The notes under the pieces were generated by a model. It saw only the letters and a program-made list of their open reading frames with translations. It did no database searches and was not told the DNA's origin. From assembly GCA_017613335.1 (NCBI GenBank), contig JAGAEB010000149.1:1-6640 (forward strand): 6,640 nucleotides of DNA, in the 5' to 3' direction. The number at the start of each line of letters is the position of its first letter. Position 1 is the stretch's first letter. Source of the DNA: Methanosarcinaceae archaeon. GTDB taxonomy: Archaea; Halobacteriota; Methanosarcinia; Methanosarcinales; Methanosarcinaceae. Positions 1 through 5,809 of this stretch are shown piece after piece. The position numbers and the translations under genes are program-made.

Positions 1-79
1 GTGTTTCACTTGTGACTTCACTTGTGATTTTCACTTGTGACTTCACTTGTGATTTTCATTTGTGTGTTTCACTTGTGAC
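1..79. repeat. Tandem array of TCACTTGTGA dyads
   Basis: Six copies of TCACTTGTGA (5-6 on the line, the fifth degenerate as TCATTTGTGT) start at about 6, 18, 31, 43, 56 and 69. Spacing alternates between 12 and 13 bp, so the higher-order unit is 25 bp: 5-29 and 30-54 are identical. Each core is an inverted repeat, TCAC and GTGA around TT. The array lies just upstream of the dihydropteroate-synthase-like gene and may continue to the left of the window. The regular 12.5-bp spacing of dyads would suit repeated binding of a dimeric protein, but that is inference; replication slippage alone could also produce it. Confidence 0.9.
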
Positions 80-122
80 CTCTCGCCTTTCATCTCTTCT
101 GTTTTTCTGATCCGGCATCTTA

Positions 123-136
123 ACCTTTTTAAACAA
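123..136 (+). promoter_or_regulatory. Possible weak TATA element of the pterin/aminotransferase operon
   Basis: The sequence ACCTTTTTAAACAAG is the only A/T-rich TATA-like stretch between the dyad array and the ATG at 173. It lies about 40 bp before that ATG, which would give a short leader of roughly 15-20 nt. The match to TTTATATA is poor, so this is a tentative call. Confidence 0.25.
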
Positions 137-172
137 GAAACCATCTCACTCATCAAAACAGGACGGATCTGT

Positions 173-1882
173 ATGAAAATTCTGGTCATTACCGGGAAAC
201 TGGCTTTCTCTGCGGTCGAAAAAGCGGTCTCCGAACGCCCCGATGTCGATATTCTTGAAGTGAATTCTGATGTCGCTTCTCTGATAACGCCGTCTGCCGT
301 TATCCGTTCCTGGGAATCGTCACCTCTGCGCGCGCGTCATTATGATCTCGCTCTCGTTTCCGGTTTTTCAAAAATGAATTACACCCGCGCAGCCGATGTC
401 CTCGGCTTTCCTGTATTCCGCGGTCCGAAACAGGCGGCCGATCTTCCTTTGGCCGCAGATCTGCCTTTTTCAGCTTTTTCCGAAGAGATCCCGGCAGACA
501 TTGTCCTGGCACAGGCCAAAAAAGAAGCCGCTGCAAAACTGCTCTCCGATTACGAAAAACAAATCGAGGATCCGGCATTTTCAGACAGCCGGATCATTAC
601 CGTCAGAAACGGGACGCCTGTCCTTTCTTCACCATCCGCCTCGTCTCCGCTTTCCGTCTCTTCTTCATCTCATGTCTCTTCCCCGCTTTCTGCCTCTCCT
701 TCATCTCGTGTCTCTTCTTTTCCCGCCTGCCGGATCGGCGGCCCCTGCCGCATGAAAGTCCTTGCCGAGATCGTCGATGCCTGTTCTCTTTCCCGCGACA
801 GTCTGGCATCACAGATCCGTCATTTCGTCCGTTCCGGCGCCGATATGATCGATCTCGGGATCGCTCCTGACGTTTCTTCCGACGACGTTTATGAGACCGT
901 TCTCTATGCCTGCTTTGTTTCACCGGTCCCTGTCAGCGCGGACACGATCCTTCCGGAACAGATCTCGGCTGCCCTGAAGGCCGGCGCCGGCCTGATCCTC
1001 AGCCTGACGCCTGAAAATGCGGCCGAAGTCCGGAAACTTGCAGGTGACGCATGCTTCGGAAAAACGTTCGTTGTTCTGCCTTCGTCTGAAACGCGGGCCG
1101 CCCGGACAGACGCTGAAAAAGAAACAGTCTCTCCTGATCCGCGGGTCTCCGGACGGGTCCAAAGCCTTGAAAAAGCGCTTGCGGATGCATCCCGGATCTT
1201 CAGCGATATGAACGTCGGCCTGATCGCCGATCCCGTTCTTGATCCGGCTCTTCTCGGCCTTTCCGATTCGCTCGCCGGCTACCGGCTTTTCCGGAAAAAC
1301 AATCCTGAAATTCCTGTCCTCTTCGGCGCCGGAAACGTCACGGAACTCTTCGATGCTGATTCCGTCGGCATGAACGCTCTTCTCGCAGCCCTGGCAGACG
1401 ACGCCGGCGCCGCCGTTCTTTTCACGCCCGAAGGCGGCGCAAAAACAAAAGGCTCCGTTGCAGAACTCCGCCGCGCCTCGGAAATGGTCCTTCTCGGAAA
1501 GATCCGGAAGACGATGCCCAAAGATACGGGATATGACCTTCTGATCCTGAAAGAAAAAAGAGAAAAAACAGGGATCCTCCCGGAACAGCTCGCATCCGTT
1601 TCCGCATCCGTTTCCGCATCCGTTTCTGAAAATATCACTGTGCGCCGTCCTTCAACGGGAAAAAAGCCGTGGAAACCCGATCCGGCCGGAAATTTCCTGA
1701 TCGGCCTTCTCCGCGGGCGCGATCTGGCTGAAGCCTTCGGCGCGGCATTACCGGATGATCCCGATGAGATCTTCATCACGGCGATCCACAGAACGATCCC
1801 GCGCCGCGCCGTCATCGGGGAAAAAACACATTCCGGCAGCGAAAACAATGACGACGTCAAAGTGACCGTTTTCATCGGATGA
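173..1882 (+). CDS. Dihydropteroate-synthase-like protein (TIGR00284-type), ending at an in-frame TGA
   Basis: The 569-residue product matches the architecture I remember for the methanogen dihydropteroate-synthase-related family. An N-terminal domain (about 1-140) opens with MKILVITGKL and contains GPKQAADLP (75-83). A TIM-barrel pterin-binding-like domain (about 183-435) follows, with AEIVDA, SGADMIDLGI, GLIADPVLD and PVLFGAGNVTELFD as its strand and loop signatures. A C-terminal domain (about 455 on) resembles DUF4346. Such proteins are thought to act in methanopterin assembly, joining pterin and arylamine parts, but the activity is not settled. I chose the ATG at 173 because the family begins at MKI; a GTG at 62 would only add residues encoded by the upstream repeats. 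Two low-complexity inserts (Ser-rich 147-173; Ala-Ser-Val 465-476) make it longer than relatives of about 500-530 residues. The DUF4346-like domain is cut at FIG by TGA 1880-1882, and its remainder continues in the same frame. It heads an operon with the aminotransferase. Confidence 0.85.
   Translation: MKILVITGKLAFSAVEKAVSERPDVDILEVNSDVASLITPSAVIRSWESSPLRARHYDLALVSGFSKMNYTRAADVLGFPVFRGPKQAADLPLAADLPFSAFSEEIPADIVLAQAKKEAAAKLLSDYEKQIEDPAFSDSRIITVRNGTPVLSSPSASSPLSVSSSSHVSSPLSASPSSRVSSFPACRIGGPCRMKVLAEIVDACSLSRDSLASQIRHFVRSGADMIDLGIAPDVSSDDVYETVLYACFVSPVPVSADTILPEQISAALKAGAGLILSLTPENAAEVRKLAGDACFGKTFVVLPSSETRAARTDAEKETVSPDPRVSGRVQSLEKALADASRIFSDMNVGLIADPVLDPALLGLSDSLAGYRLFRKNNPEIPVLFGAGNVTELFDADSVGMNALLAALADDAGAAVLFTPEGGAKTKGSVAELRRASEMVLLGKIRKTMPKDTGYDLLILKEKREKTGILPEQLASVSASVSASVSENITVRRPSTGKKPWKPDPAGNFLIGLLRGRDLAEAFGAALPDDPDEIFITAIHRTIPRRAVIGEKTHSGSENNDDVKVTVFIG
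647..718 (+). repeat. 36-bp tandem duplication encoding a Ser-rich linker
   Basis: Positions 647-682 and 683-718 are adjacent 36-bp copies that differ at five sites, all of them pyrimidine or purine transitions. They encode PLSVSSSSHVSS and PLSASPSSRVSS, residues 149-172 of the dihydropteroate-synthase-like protein. A partial, more degraded copy (SSPSASSP) precedes them. The unit is exactly 12 codons, so the expansion keeps the reading frame. The insert sits between the N-terminal domain and the first barrel strand, where a flexible linker can be tolerated. Confidence 0.85.
1592..1627 (+). repeat. Three 12-bp repeats encoding (Ala-Ser-Val-Ser)3
   Basis: GCATCCGTTTCC is repeated three times in a row (last copy ends TTCT), encoding three ASVS units at residues 465-476. 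This lies in the loop between the barrel and the C-terminal DUF4346-like domain. The first two copies are identical, which points to recent slippage expansion. Confidence 0.9.
1880..1882 (+). other. In-frame TGA inside the probable DUF4346-like domain
   Basis: This TGA lies between codons for VKVTVFIG and SSEEIMDDI, and the reading frame continues open on both sides with family-like sequence. In relatives, as I remember them, this stretch reads roughly I-x-G-x-S/A-x-E-I with a sense codon in the middle. The stop can be a true split of the gene, a nonsense mutation, a read-through site or a sequencing error. No other disruption is seen nearby. Confidence 0.65.
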
Positions 1883-1897
1883 TCGTCAGAAGAGATC

Positions 1898-2092
1898 ATG
1901 GATGACATCCTGACTGCCGGAGAGACGTTCATTTCAGACATCGGCCATGCTTCTTATCTGGCCGGGGAACTCAAAAAAGCGGAGATCTGCCTCAAAACGG
2001 GGCGCAGTTATGCGCAGGACGATGATTTCCGACGCCGGAAGCAGGCTGAAAAGATTTATTATGACTGTCTCCTTTTCACTGTGAATTCATGA
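1898..2092 (+). CDS. C-terminal part of the dihydropteroate-synthase-like protein (DUF4346-like), as a separate frame-matched ORF
   Basis: The 64-residue product carries GHASYLAGELKKAEICLKTG followed by RSYAQDDDF. This closely fits the HA-x-YLG-x-EL-x-KAE-x-AL and Y-x-QD pattern that ends DUF4346-type proteins in methanogens (recalled, not searched). It is in the same frame as the preceding gene, and open codons for SSEEI directly follow that gene's TGA, so it is best read as the detached C-terminus. If translated alone it would start at ATG 1898, but I see no good Shine-Dalgarno (only AGAAGAG), which argues against efficient independent translation. About 20 residues follow the usual family end. 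Its stop codon overlaps an ATG at 2089 (ATGA), an in-frame but probably unused upstream start of the aminotransferase. It may be a pseudogene fragment, a split subunit or a read-through extension. Confidence 0.6.
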   Translation: MDDILTAGETFISDIGHASYLAGELKKAEICLKTGRSYAQDDDFRRRKQAEKIYYDCLLFTVNS

Positions 2093-2108
2093 CAGCTCAG
2101 TATGTCTC

Positions 2109-2114
2109 AGGTGA
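2109..2114 (+). promoter_or_regulatory. Shine-Dalgarno AGGTGA that sets the aminotransferase start
   Basis: AGGTGA is complementary to the archaeal 16S 3' end (TCACCTCC) and lies four bases before ATG 2119. The upstream in-frame ATG at 2089 has no comparable site, so 2119 is the better start. Confidence 0.6.
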
Positions 2115-2118
2115 CCTT

Positions 2119-3279
2119 ATGTTAGAATCCCGTGATTTTGTTTCAGACCGCCTGAACCGTGTTGAAGGTTCTGCAACGCTCAAATATTCGAACCGTGCCA
2201 AAGAAATGAAAGCCCAGGGCGAAAACGTGATCGAATTCACCCTCGGAGAGCCTGATTTCCCGACGCCGAAAAACATCTGCGACGCAGCAGCAGAAGCCAT
2301 GTACGCGGGCGAGACGCATTATTCCGCAGGACCCGGCCTGGCAGATCTGCGCGAAGCCATTGCTGAAAAACTGCAGAAGGACAACGCCATTGATGCCGAG
2401 GCATCTTCGATCATCCTGACGCCCGGCGCCAAGCAGGCGCTTTTCATGCTCATGCAGTCGACGATCAATGACGGCGATGAAGTCATCCTCTTCGATCCGT
2501 GCTGGGTCTCCTATGACGCCTGTGTCAGAATGGCAGGCGGCATTCCTGTTTATGTCCCGACTGACCCGACAGACGGCTTCCGTCCGGTCAATCCGGAATC
2601 CTACATCACGCCCAAAACGAAGATGATCGTCTTCAATTCCCCGTGCAATCCGACCGGCGCGGTCTATGATGAATCCGTCCTCCGTGAGATCGCCGATGTC
2701 GCCGTCGATCACAACCTGCTCGTCCTGGCCGATGAGATCTATGAAAAGATCATCTACGGCAAAAAACATATCAGCATCGGATCCCTCGACGGCATGGCAG
2801 AAAGAACGGTCACGCTTAACGGCTTCTCAAAAGCCTATGCGATGACCGGCTGGCGCCTGGGCTACATGCACATTCCGGAGCCTTCCGTCTTCAAAGCACT
2901 CTCGAAGATCCAGAGCCACTCCGTCGGAAACGTGACGACCTTCATCCAGTACGGCGCGATCGAAGCGCTCCGCGGACCGCAGGACGATCTCGCCGCCATG
3001 ACAAAAGAATTCAAAGAGCGCCGCAACATCCTGATCGACGGTCTCAATAAGATCGGCTTCAGATGCCCGATGCCCGACGGCGCATTCTATGCCTTCCCCG
3101 ATGTCAGCGAATTCGGAAACGGCGAAGAAGTCACGACAAAACTTCTCAATGAAGCCAAAGTGGCCGTCGTCCCGGGATTCGGTTTCGGAAAATCCGGCGA
3201 AAACTATGTCAGATTCTCCTATGCGACCTCCGTCGACAAAATCAGAGAAGCGCTCGAGAGAATGGAAAAGATCTTCTGA
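2119..3279 (+). CDS. Class I/II PLP aminotransferase, aspartate-aminotransferase-like
   Basis: The 386-residue product is a fold-type I pyridoxal-phosphate aminotransferase, probably moving the amino group between aspartate or a related amino acid and 2-oxoglutarate in the cytoplasm. Visible hallmarks, numbered from ATG 2119, are GEPDFPTP near 43-50, TPGAKQALF (101-109), SPCNPTG (174-180) with cofactor-binding Asn177, ADEIYE with Asp205 and Tyr208, the Schiff-base lysine Lys238 in SKAYAMTGWR, Arg246, and Arg365 in YVRFSYA, the usual site for the substrate alpha-carboxylate. Length is normal for bacterial/archaeal type Ib aspartate aminotransferases. A start at 2089 would add ten residues and overlap the previous stop, but the AGGTGA site favours 2119. 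The gene is 26 bp downstream of the pterin-family ORFs, is probably cotranscribed, and ends at a hairpin terminator. Substrate specificity (Asp, aromatic or other) cannot be read from the sequence. Confidence 0.93.
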   Translation: MLESRDFVSDRLNRVEGSATLKYSNRAKEMKAQGENVIEFTLGEPDFPTPKNICDAAAEAMYAGETHYSAGPGLADLREAIAEKLQKDNAIDAEASSIILTPGAKQALFMLMQSTINDGDEVILFDPCWVSYDACVRMAGGIPVYVPTDPTDGFRPVNPESYITPKTKMIVFNSPCNPTGAVYDESVLREIADVAVDHNLLVLADEIYEKIIYGKKHISIGSLDGMAERTVTLNGFSKAYAMTGWRLGYMHIPEPSVFKALSKIQSHSVGNVTTFIQYGAIEALRGPQDDLAAMTKEFKERRNILIDGLNKIGFRCPMPDGAFYAFPDVSEFGNGEEVTTKLLNEAKVAVVPGFGFGKSGENYVRFSYATSVDKIREALERMEKIF

Positions 3280-3306
3280 TACTGTCCTGAGCAACACGGC
3301 ATCACC

Positions 3307-3339
3307 GATCCCGCAAAGTCTCTTTGCGGGATCTTTTTT
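3307..3339 (+). terminator. Hairpin plus T-tract terminator of the operon
   Basis: A perfect 12-bp stem (GATCCCGCAAAG at 3307-3318 with its complement at 3322-3333) closes a TCT loop and is followed at once by six T. It lies 27 bp after the aminotransferase stop. The form is that of a bacterial intrinsic terminator, although archaea are usually described as needing only U-tracts. Confidence 0.9.
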
Positions 3340-3414
3340 ATTTTTGAAAAACGGCTCACTCTTTTATTTTCTGAAAAGCGGCTTATTCTTTTATTTTCTG
3401 AAAAGCGGCCGACG
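3334..3414. repeat. Three 27-bp tandem repeats in the convergent intergenic gap
   Basis: Copies start at 3334, 3361 and 3388. The last two share 22 identical bases (CTTTTATTTTCTGAAAAGCG then GC), and the first is diverged and begins in the terminator's T-tract. Each copy provides a T-rich tract followed by TGAAAA(G/A)CGGC, so on the plus strand the repeats supply extra U-tracts that could act as back-up termination. They lie between two convergent transcription units. Confidence 0.85.
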
Positions 3415-3458
3415 CTCATCTGTCTGAATTTATCTGAAATCCGGTGTCATTTTTTCAG

Positions 3459-3489
3459 CAGATCTTACGGATTTACGGAAGAAGATCTG
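3459..3489. other. 8-bp inverted repeat between the two terminators
   Basis: CAGATCTT (3459-3466) and AAGATCTG (3482-3489) are perfect complements around a 15-base spacer. The element sits in noncoding DNA between the operon terminator and the proS terminator. No T-tract follows directly on either strand, so I assign no function. Confidence 0.5.
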
Positions 3490-3538
3490 AAAACAGATCC
3501 TGACAGATAACGATCAGACATCTTATAATTGATAATAT

Positions 3539-3577
3539 AAAAAAAAGAACCCCGGCGGTCTTCAGACGGCCGGGGTT
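3539..3577 (-). terminator. Hairpin plus T-tract terminator of proS
   Basis: Read on the minus strand, a 9-bp G/C-rich arm (AACCCCGGC and GCCGGGGTT), one G-G mismatch, three more pairs and a four-base loop are followed by eight T (plus-strand A run 3539-3546). It lies 27 bp after the proS stop codon, with the same layout as the terminator of the convergent operon. Confidence 0.9.
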
Positions 3578-3603
3578 TCATGACGTTTCTCAAAGACACA
3601 GAT

Positions 3604-5070
3604 TCAGTATTTCTTGGCGATGTAGACGATCTTGTCGGTCTCTTTGCCGCAGACCGGGCAGATGCCGTTTTCATGTTTCAGGTGTTCCGGGATGCCGAGA
3701 ATGCCTGCATCCAGGATGTCTTCCATCTTTTTGCCGCATTCTTCAGAGCCGCACCAGGCGATGGTCGCAACGCCGTTTCCGAGGACTTCTTTCACTTCTT
3801 CAAGTTTCGTGCACGGGTGGACCATGCTGTTCATCTTTTCGACGGCGGCGTCGTAGAGGTCGTCGTGCATGGCTTTCATTTCTGCTTTCACGGTATCGAC
3901 GATCGTGTCGAGCGGTGCAGTCTCTTTGACACCTGTGTCGCGGCGGACGAGGACGGCGGATCTGTTTTCAAGATCACGCGGGCCGATCTCAATGCGGAGG
4001 CAGACGCCTTTCATTTCCCACTTGTAATACTTGGCACCGGGGCGGAGGTCGCTTGCATCCATTTCGACGCGGATGCCTTCGCCTTTGAGTCTTGCCATGA
4101 CATCATTGCAGGCGGCCATGACTTCTTCTGCGCCTTTCCTGAAAAGGACCGGGATGATGACGACCTGAACAGGGGCGATTTCCGGCGGCAAGACAAGGCC
4201 TTTGTCGTCACCGTGAAGGGAGATCATCGCGGCGATGCAGCGTTCGGAGATGCCGTAGCATGTCTGGTTGGCGTAAGCCTGATCGCCGGTCTCCGTTTCA
4301 TATCTGATGTCATATGTTTTGGCGAAATTCGTGCCGAGGTGGTGGCAGGTGCCGACCTGGAGCGTCTTTCCGTCCGGCATGATCACATCGAGCGCTTTCG
4401 TGTAGTCGCCGCCCGGGAATTTGTCCCATTCCGGTCTTTTGGAGAGAAGCGTCGGGATCGAGAGTCTCTTAAAGAAATCCGTGTAGATCTCAACGGCTTT
4501 TTCGACCTGCTCTGCAGCTTCATCCCATGTCGCATGGACCGTGTGGGCTTCCTTGAAGGACGTGATCTCTCTCAGACGGATCAGCGGGCGGGTGCTCTTC
4601 GTTTCATAACGGAAAGTGTTGACGACCTGATAAAGAAGGAGCGGCATATCCGCATGGGATCTGATCCAGAGTTTGTACATCGGGTAAATGGCTGTTTCAC
4701 TCGTCGGGCGGAGCGCCAGTTTGACATCAAGCGGGGATGTGCCGCCGTGCGTGACCCAGTAGACTTCTTCTTCAAAGCCTTTGATGTGCTCGGCTTCTTT
4801 CATGAATTCTGTTTCCGGAATGAGGAGCGGGAACAGGGTCTCTTCGTGGCCTGTGTTGTCCAGGAGTTCTCTGATGATCGTGTAGACTCTTTTTCTGATG
4901 CCGAATCCGAACGGGTACCAGACGTAAAGGCCTTTCACCGGATAACGGACATCCATGAGGCTTCCGGCTTCGATGATCGCATTGAACCACTCACCGAAAT
5001 TTTCAGCCTTCGGCGGCAGTGTCATTTCTTTCTCAACAGTTTTGCTTTCCTGTTTGTTTGATTCTGTCAT
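3604..5070 (-). CDS. proS: Prolyl-tRNA synthetase, archaeal/eukaryotic type
   Basis: This 488-residue class IIa synthetase charges tRNA-Pro with proline in the cytoplasm. Its catalytic core (about 20-290) has the proline-binding loop RPTSETAIYP (121-130), motif 2 around NTFRYE (151-156) with Arg154, GGDYTKALD and GTCHHLGTNF (240-249) in the active-site region, and motif 3 GISERCIAAMI (273-283). An anticodon-binding domain follows (about 298-395; VQVVIIPVLF, DLRPGAKYYKWEMKGV). A C-terminal zinc module has Cys440, Cys445, Cys471 and Cys474 and ends in a tyrosine, as expected for this type, which lacks the bacterial editing insert. Length is normal. ATG 5068-5070 is preceded by GGAG nine bases upstream. 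The 5' leader contains five 12-bp repeats. A hairpin terminator lies 27 bp after the stop. The gene is convergent with the aminotransferase operon; the Dabb gene upstream has the same direction and no obvious terminator between, so partial cotranscription is possible. Confidence 0.97.
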   Translation of the reverse strand: MTESNKQESKTVEKEMTLPPKAENFGEWFNAIIEAGSLMDVRYPVKGLYVWYPFGFGIRKRVYTIIRELLDNTGHEETLFPLLIPETEFMKEAEHIKGFEEEVYWVTHGGTSPLDVKLALRPTSETAIYPMYKLWIRSHADMPLLLYQVVNTFRYETKSTRPLIRLREITSFKEAHTVHATWDEAAEQVEKAVEIYTDFFKRLSIPTLLSKRPEWDKFPGGDYTKALDVIMPDGKTLQVGTCHHLGTNFAKTYDIRYETETGDQAYANQTCYGISERCIAAMISLHGDDKGLVLPPEIAPVQVVIIPVLFRKGAEEVMAACNDVMARLKGEGIRVEMDASDLRPGAKYYKWEMKGVCLRIEIGPRDLENRSAVLVRRDTGVKETAPLDTIVDTVKAEMKAMHDDLYDAAVEKMNSMVHPCTKLEEVKEVLGNGVATIAWCGSEECGKKMEDILDAGILGIPEHLKHENGICPVCGKETDKIVYIAKKY

Positions 5071-5079
5071 TCTGAAATG

Positions 5080-5083
5080 CTCC
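5080..5083 (-). promoter_or_regulatory. Shine-Dalgarno GGAG of proS
   Basis: On the minus strand GGAG lies nine bases before the proS ATG. It supports the start MTESNKQ rather than the internal Met16. Confidence 0.5.
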
Positions 5084-5114
5084 GAATGTGATTGATTGGA
5101 AGAATGTGATTGAA

Positions 5115-5174
5115 GAGTTTGATTGAGAGTTTGATTGAGAGTTTGATTGAGAGTTTGATTGAGAGTTTGATTGA
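5115..5174. repeat. Five 12-bp tandem repeats in the proS leader
   Basis: GAGTTTGATTGA (TCAATCAAACTC on the proS strand) is repeated five times without a mismatch, flanked on both sides by degenerate copies (GATTGAAGA, GAGTGTGATT). It begins 45 bp upstream of the proS ATG. I could not place a convincing TATA box; weak candidates lie further upstream near 5205-5245, in which case the repeats would be in the transcribed leader. Confidence 0.95.
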
Positions 5175-5264
5175 AGAGTGTGATTTCAGTGATTTGTCTG
5201 TTACCGGATTATTATCTGAGATTATTGCCTGAGATTTATTCTGATATGGTGTCCTTCATCAGTG

Positions 5265-5564
5265 TCAGCATTCAATATCTATCGCTGAGCGGCTTTCTGT
5301 AACGCTTTTGATGAATTTTCCGGCTTCCGGGTGATCCGGATTTTTCTGATATGCTTCAAGGTCTTCCGGCGACCTGAACAATGCCGAAAGCATGACATCG
5401 GCATTCTTTTCCGGATTCAGGACATTCAGAGAAACCGTCATTTCGCAGATCTCCGGAACGATTCCTTTAAGCGCCTCCAGCTTTTCTTTGATCATCAGCG
5501 CACTTTCCTGTACGGATCTTTCCGGCACATCTTTCAGTTTCCAAAGAACGATATGTCTGATCAT
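5265..5564 (-). CDS. Dabb-family (stress-responsive A/B barrel) small protein
   Basis: The 99-residue product resembles the Dabb family, dimeric ferredoxin-like alpha/beta barrels found alone or fused in plants and bacteria. It starts MIRHIVLWKLKD, with the typical early histidine (His4) and hydrophobic first strand. A helix 19-34 follows, then the strand VSLNVLNPEKNADVMLSALF, and the characteristic YQKNPDHPEAGKFI (72-85) near the end. No signal peptide or membrane segment is present. The substrate, if any, is unknown; some relatives act in polyketide or terpenoid chemistry, but many have no assigned function. It lies 194 bp upstream of proS on the same strand. There is only a weak AGGG before the ATG, and a TATA-like element about 25 bp upstream suggests a leaderless or nearly leaderless mRNA. 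Confidence 0.85.
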   Translation of the reverse strand: MIRHIVLWKLKDVPERSVQESALMIKEKLEALKGIVPEICEMTVSLNVLNPEKNADVMLSALFRSPEDLEAYQKNPDHPEAGKFIKSVTESRSAIDIEC

Positions 5565-5582
5565 GCCCTGATAAAACCCCGT

Positions 5583-5594
5583 CTTATTTATTAA
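5583..5594 (-). promoter_or_regulatory. Possible TATA box of the Dabb gene
   Basis: The minus strand reads TTAATAAATAAGA here, centred about 25 bp before the ATG at 5564. With normal archaeal TATA-to-start spacing, transcription would begin at or beside the start codon, which would fit the weak ribosome-binding site. Confidence 0.4.
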
Positions 5595-5632
5595 GTGTTT
5601 TCAGAAAAGACGCCCGCTGAAAATCTTTTGAT

Positions 5633-5646
5633 GGTCTGTTCAGACC
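5633..5646. promoter_or_regulatory. Perfect dyad GGTCTG-TT-CAGACC upstream of the tRNA promoter
   Basis: Two 6-bp complementary arms flank a TT centre, ending 13 bp before the tRNA-Glu TATA box and about 70 bp before the divergent Dabb gene. It has the size of a dimeric regulator site and could serve either promoter, but nothing else supports that. Confidence 0.35.
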
Positions 5647-5659
5647 CGGGAGCAACATC

Positions 5660-5668
5660 TTTATATAT
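5660..5668 (+). promoter_or_regulatory. TATA box of the tRNA-Glu gene
   Basis: TTTATATAT is an excellent archaeal TATA element. Transcription should start near 5690, leaving a 5' leader of about 37 nt to be removed by RNase P before the mature tRNA at 5727. Confidence 0.8.
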
Positions 5669-5726
5669 CAAATCGTCGTTTTAGGGTTGCTGTCAGGCGG
5701 GTGTGCCACACAGCAAAGATCAATCT

Positions 5727-5801
5727 GCTCCGGTAGTGTAGCTCGGCCAATCATTTAGGACTCTCACTCCTACGACTCGGGTTCAAATCCCGACCGGAGC
5801 A
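5727..5801 (+). tRNA. tRNA-Glu (anticodon CUC)
   Basis: The acceptor stem GCTCCGG pairs perfectly with CCGGAGC (5794-5800), with A5801 as discriminator. The D-arm begins GTGTAG, as is usual for archaeal tRNA-Glu. The anticodon stem TAGGA/TCCTA closes the loop CTCTCAC, which places CTC at positions 34-36, reading GAG. The variable loop is short, and the T-arm is TCGGG-TTCAAAT-CCCGA. No intron is seen and CCA is not encoded, as usual in archaea. It has its own promoter and terminator and appears to be a single-gene unit. Confidence 0.95.
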
Positions 5802-5809
5802 TAGGTAAG

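Noticed and set aside
62..172. GTG start at 62 for the dihydropteroate-synthase-like gene
   Set aside because: The extra 37 residues would be encoded partly by the dyad array, and the family begins at MKILVITGKL (ATG 173).
1880..1882. Selenocysteine at the in-frame TGA
   Set aside because: Relatives have no cysteine here as far as I recall, I see no SECIS-like hairpin, and other TGA codons in the window act as ordinary stops. Read-through by another route is not excluded.
2143..3297. Minus-strand ORFs opposite the aminotransferase
   Set aside because: They are antisense shadows of a gene with intact catalytic motifs, and no ribosome-binding site or domain supports them.
3580..5061. Long plus-strand ORF of 493 codons opposite proS
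   Set aside because: It is the exact antisense of a clear prolyl-tRNA synthetase, shows no recognisable domain, and its openness follows from the codon usage of proS.
5071..5264. T-box-type regulation of proS
   Set aside because: T-boxes are bacterial. The leader shows no specifier or antiterminator motif, only the 12-bp repeats and plain sequence.
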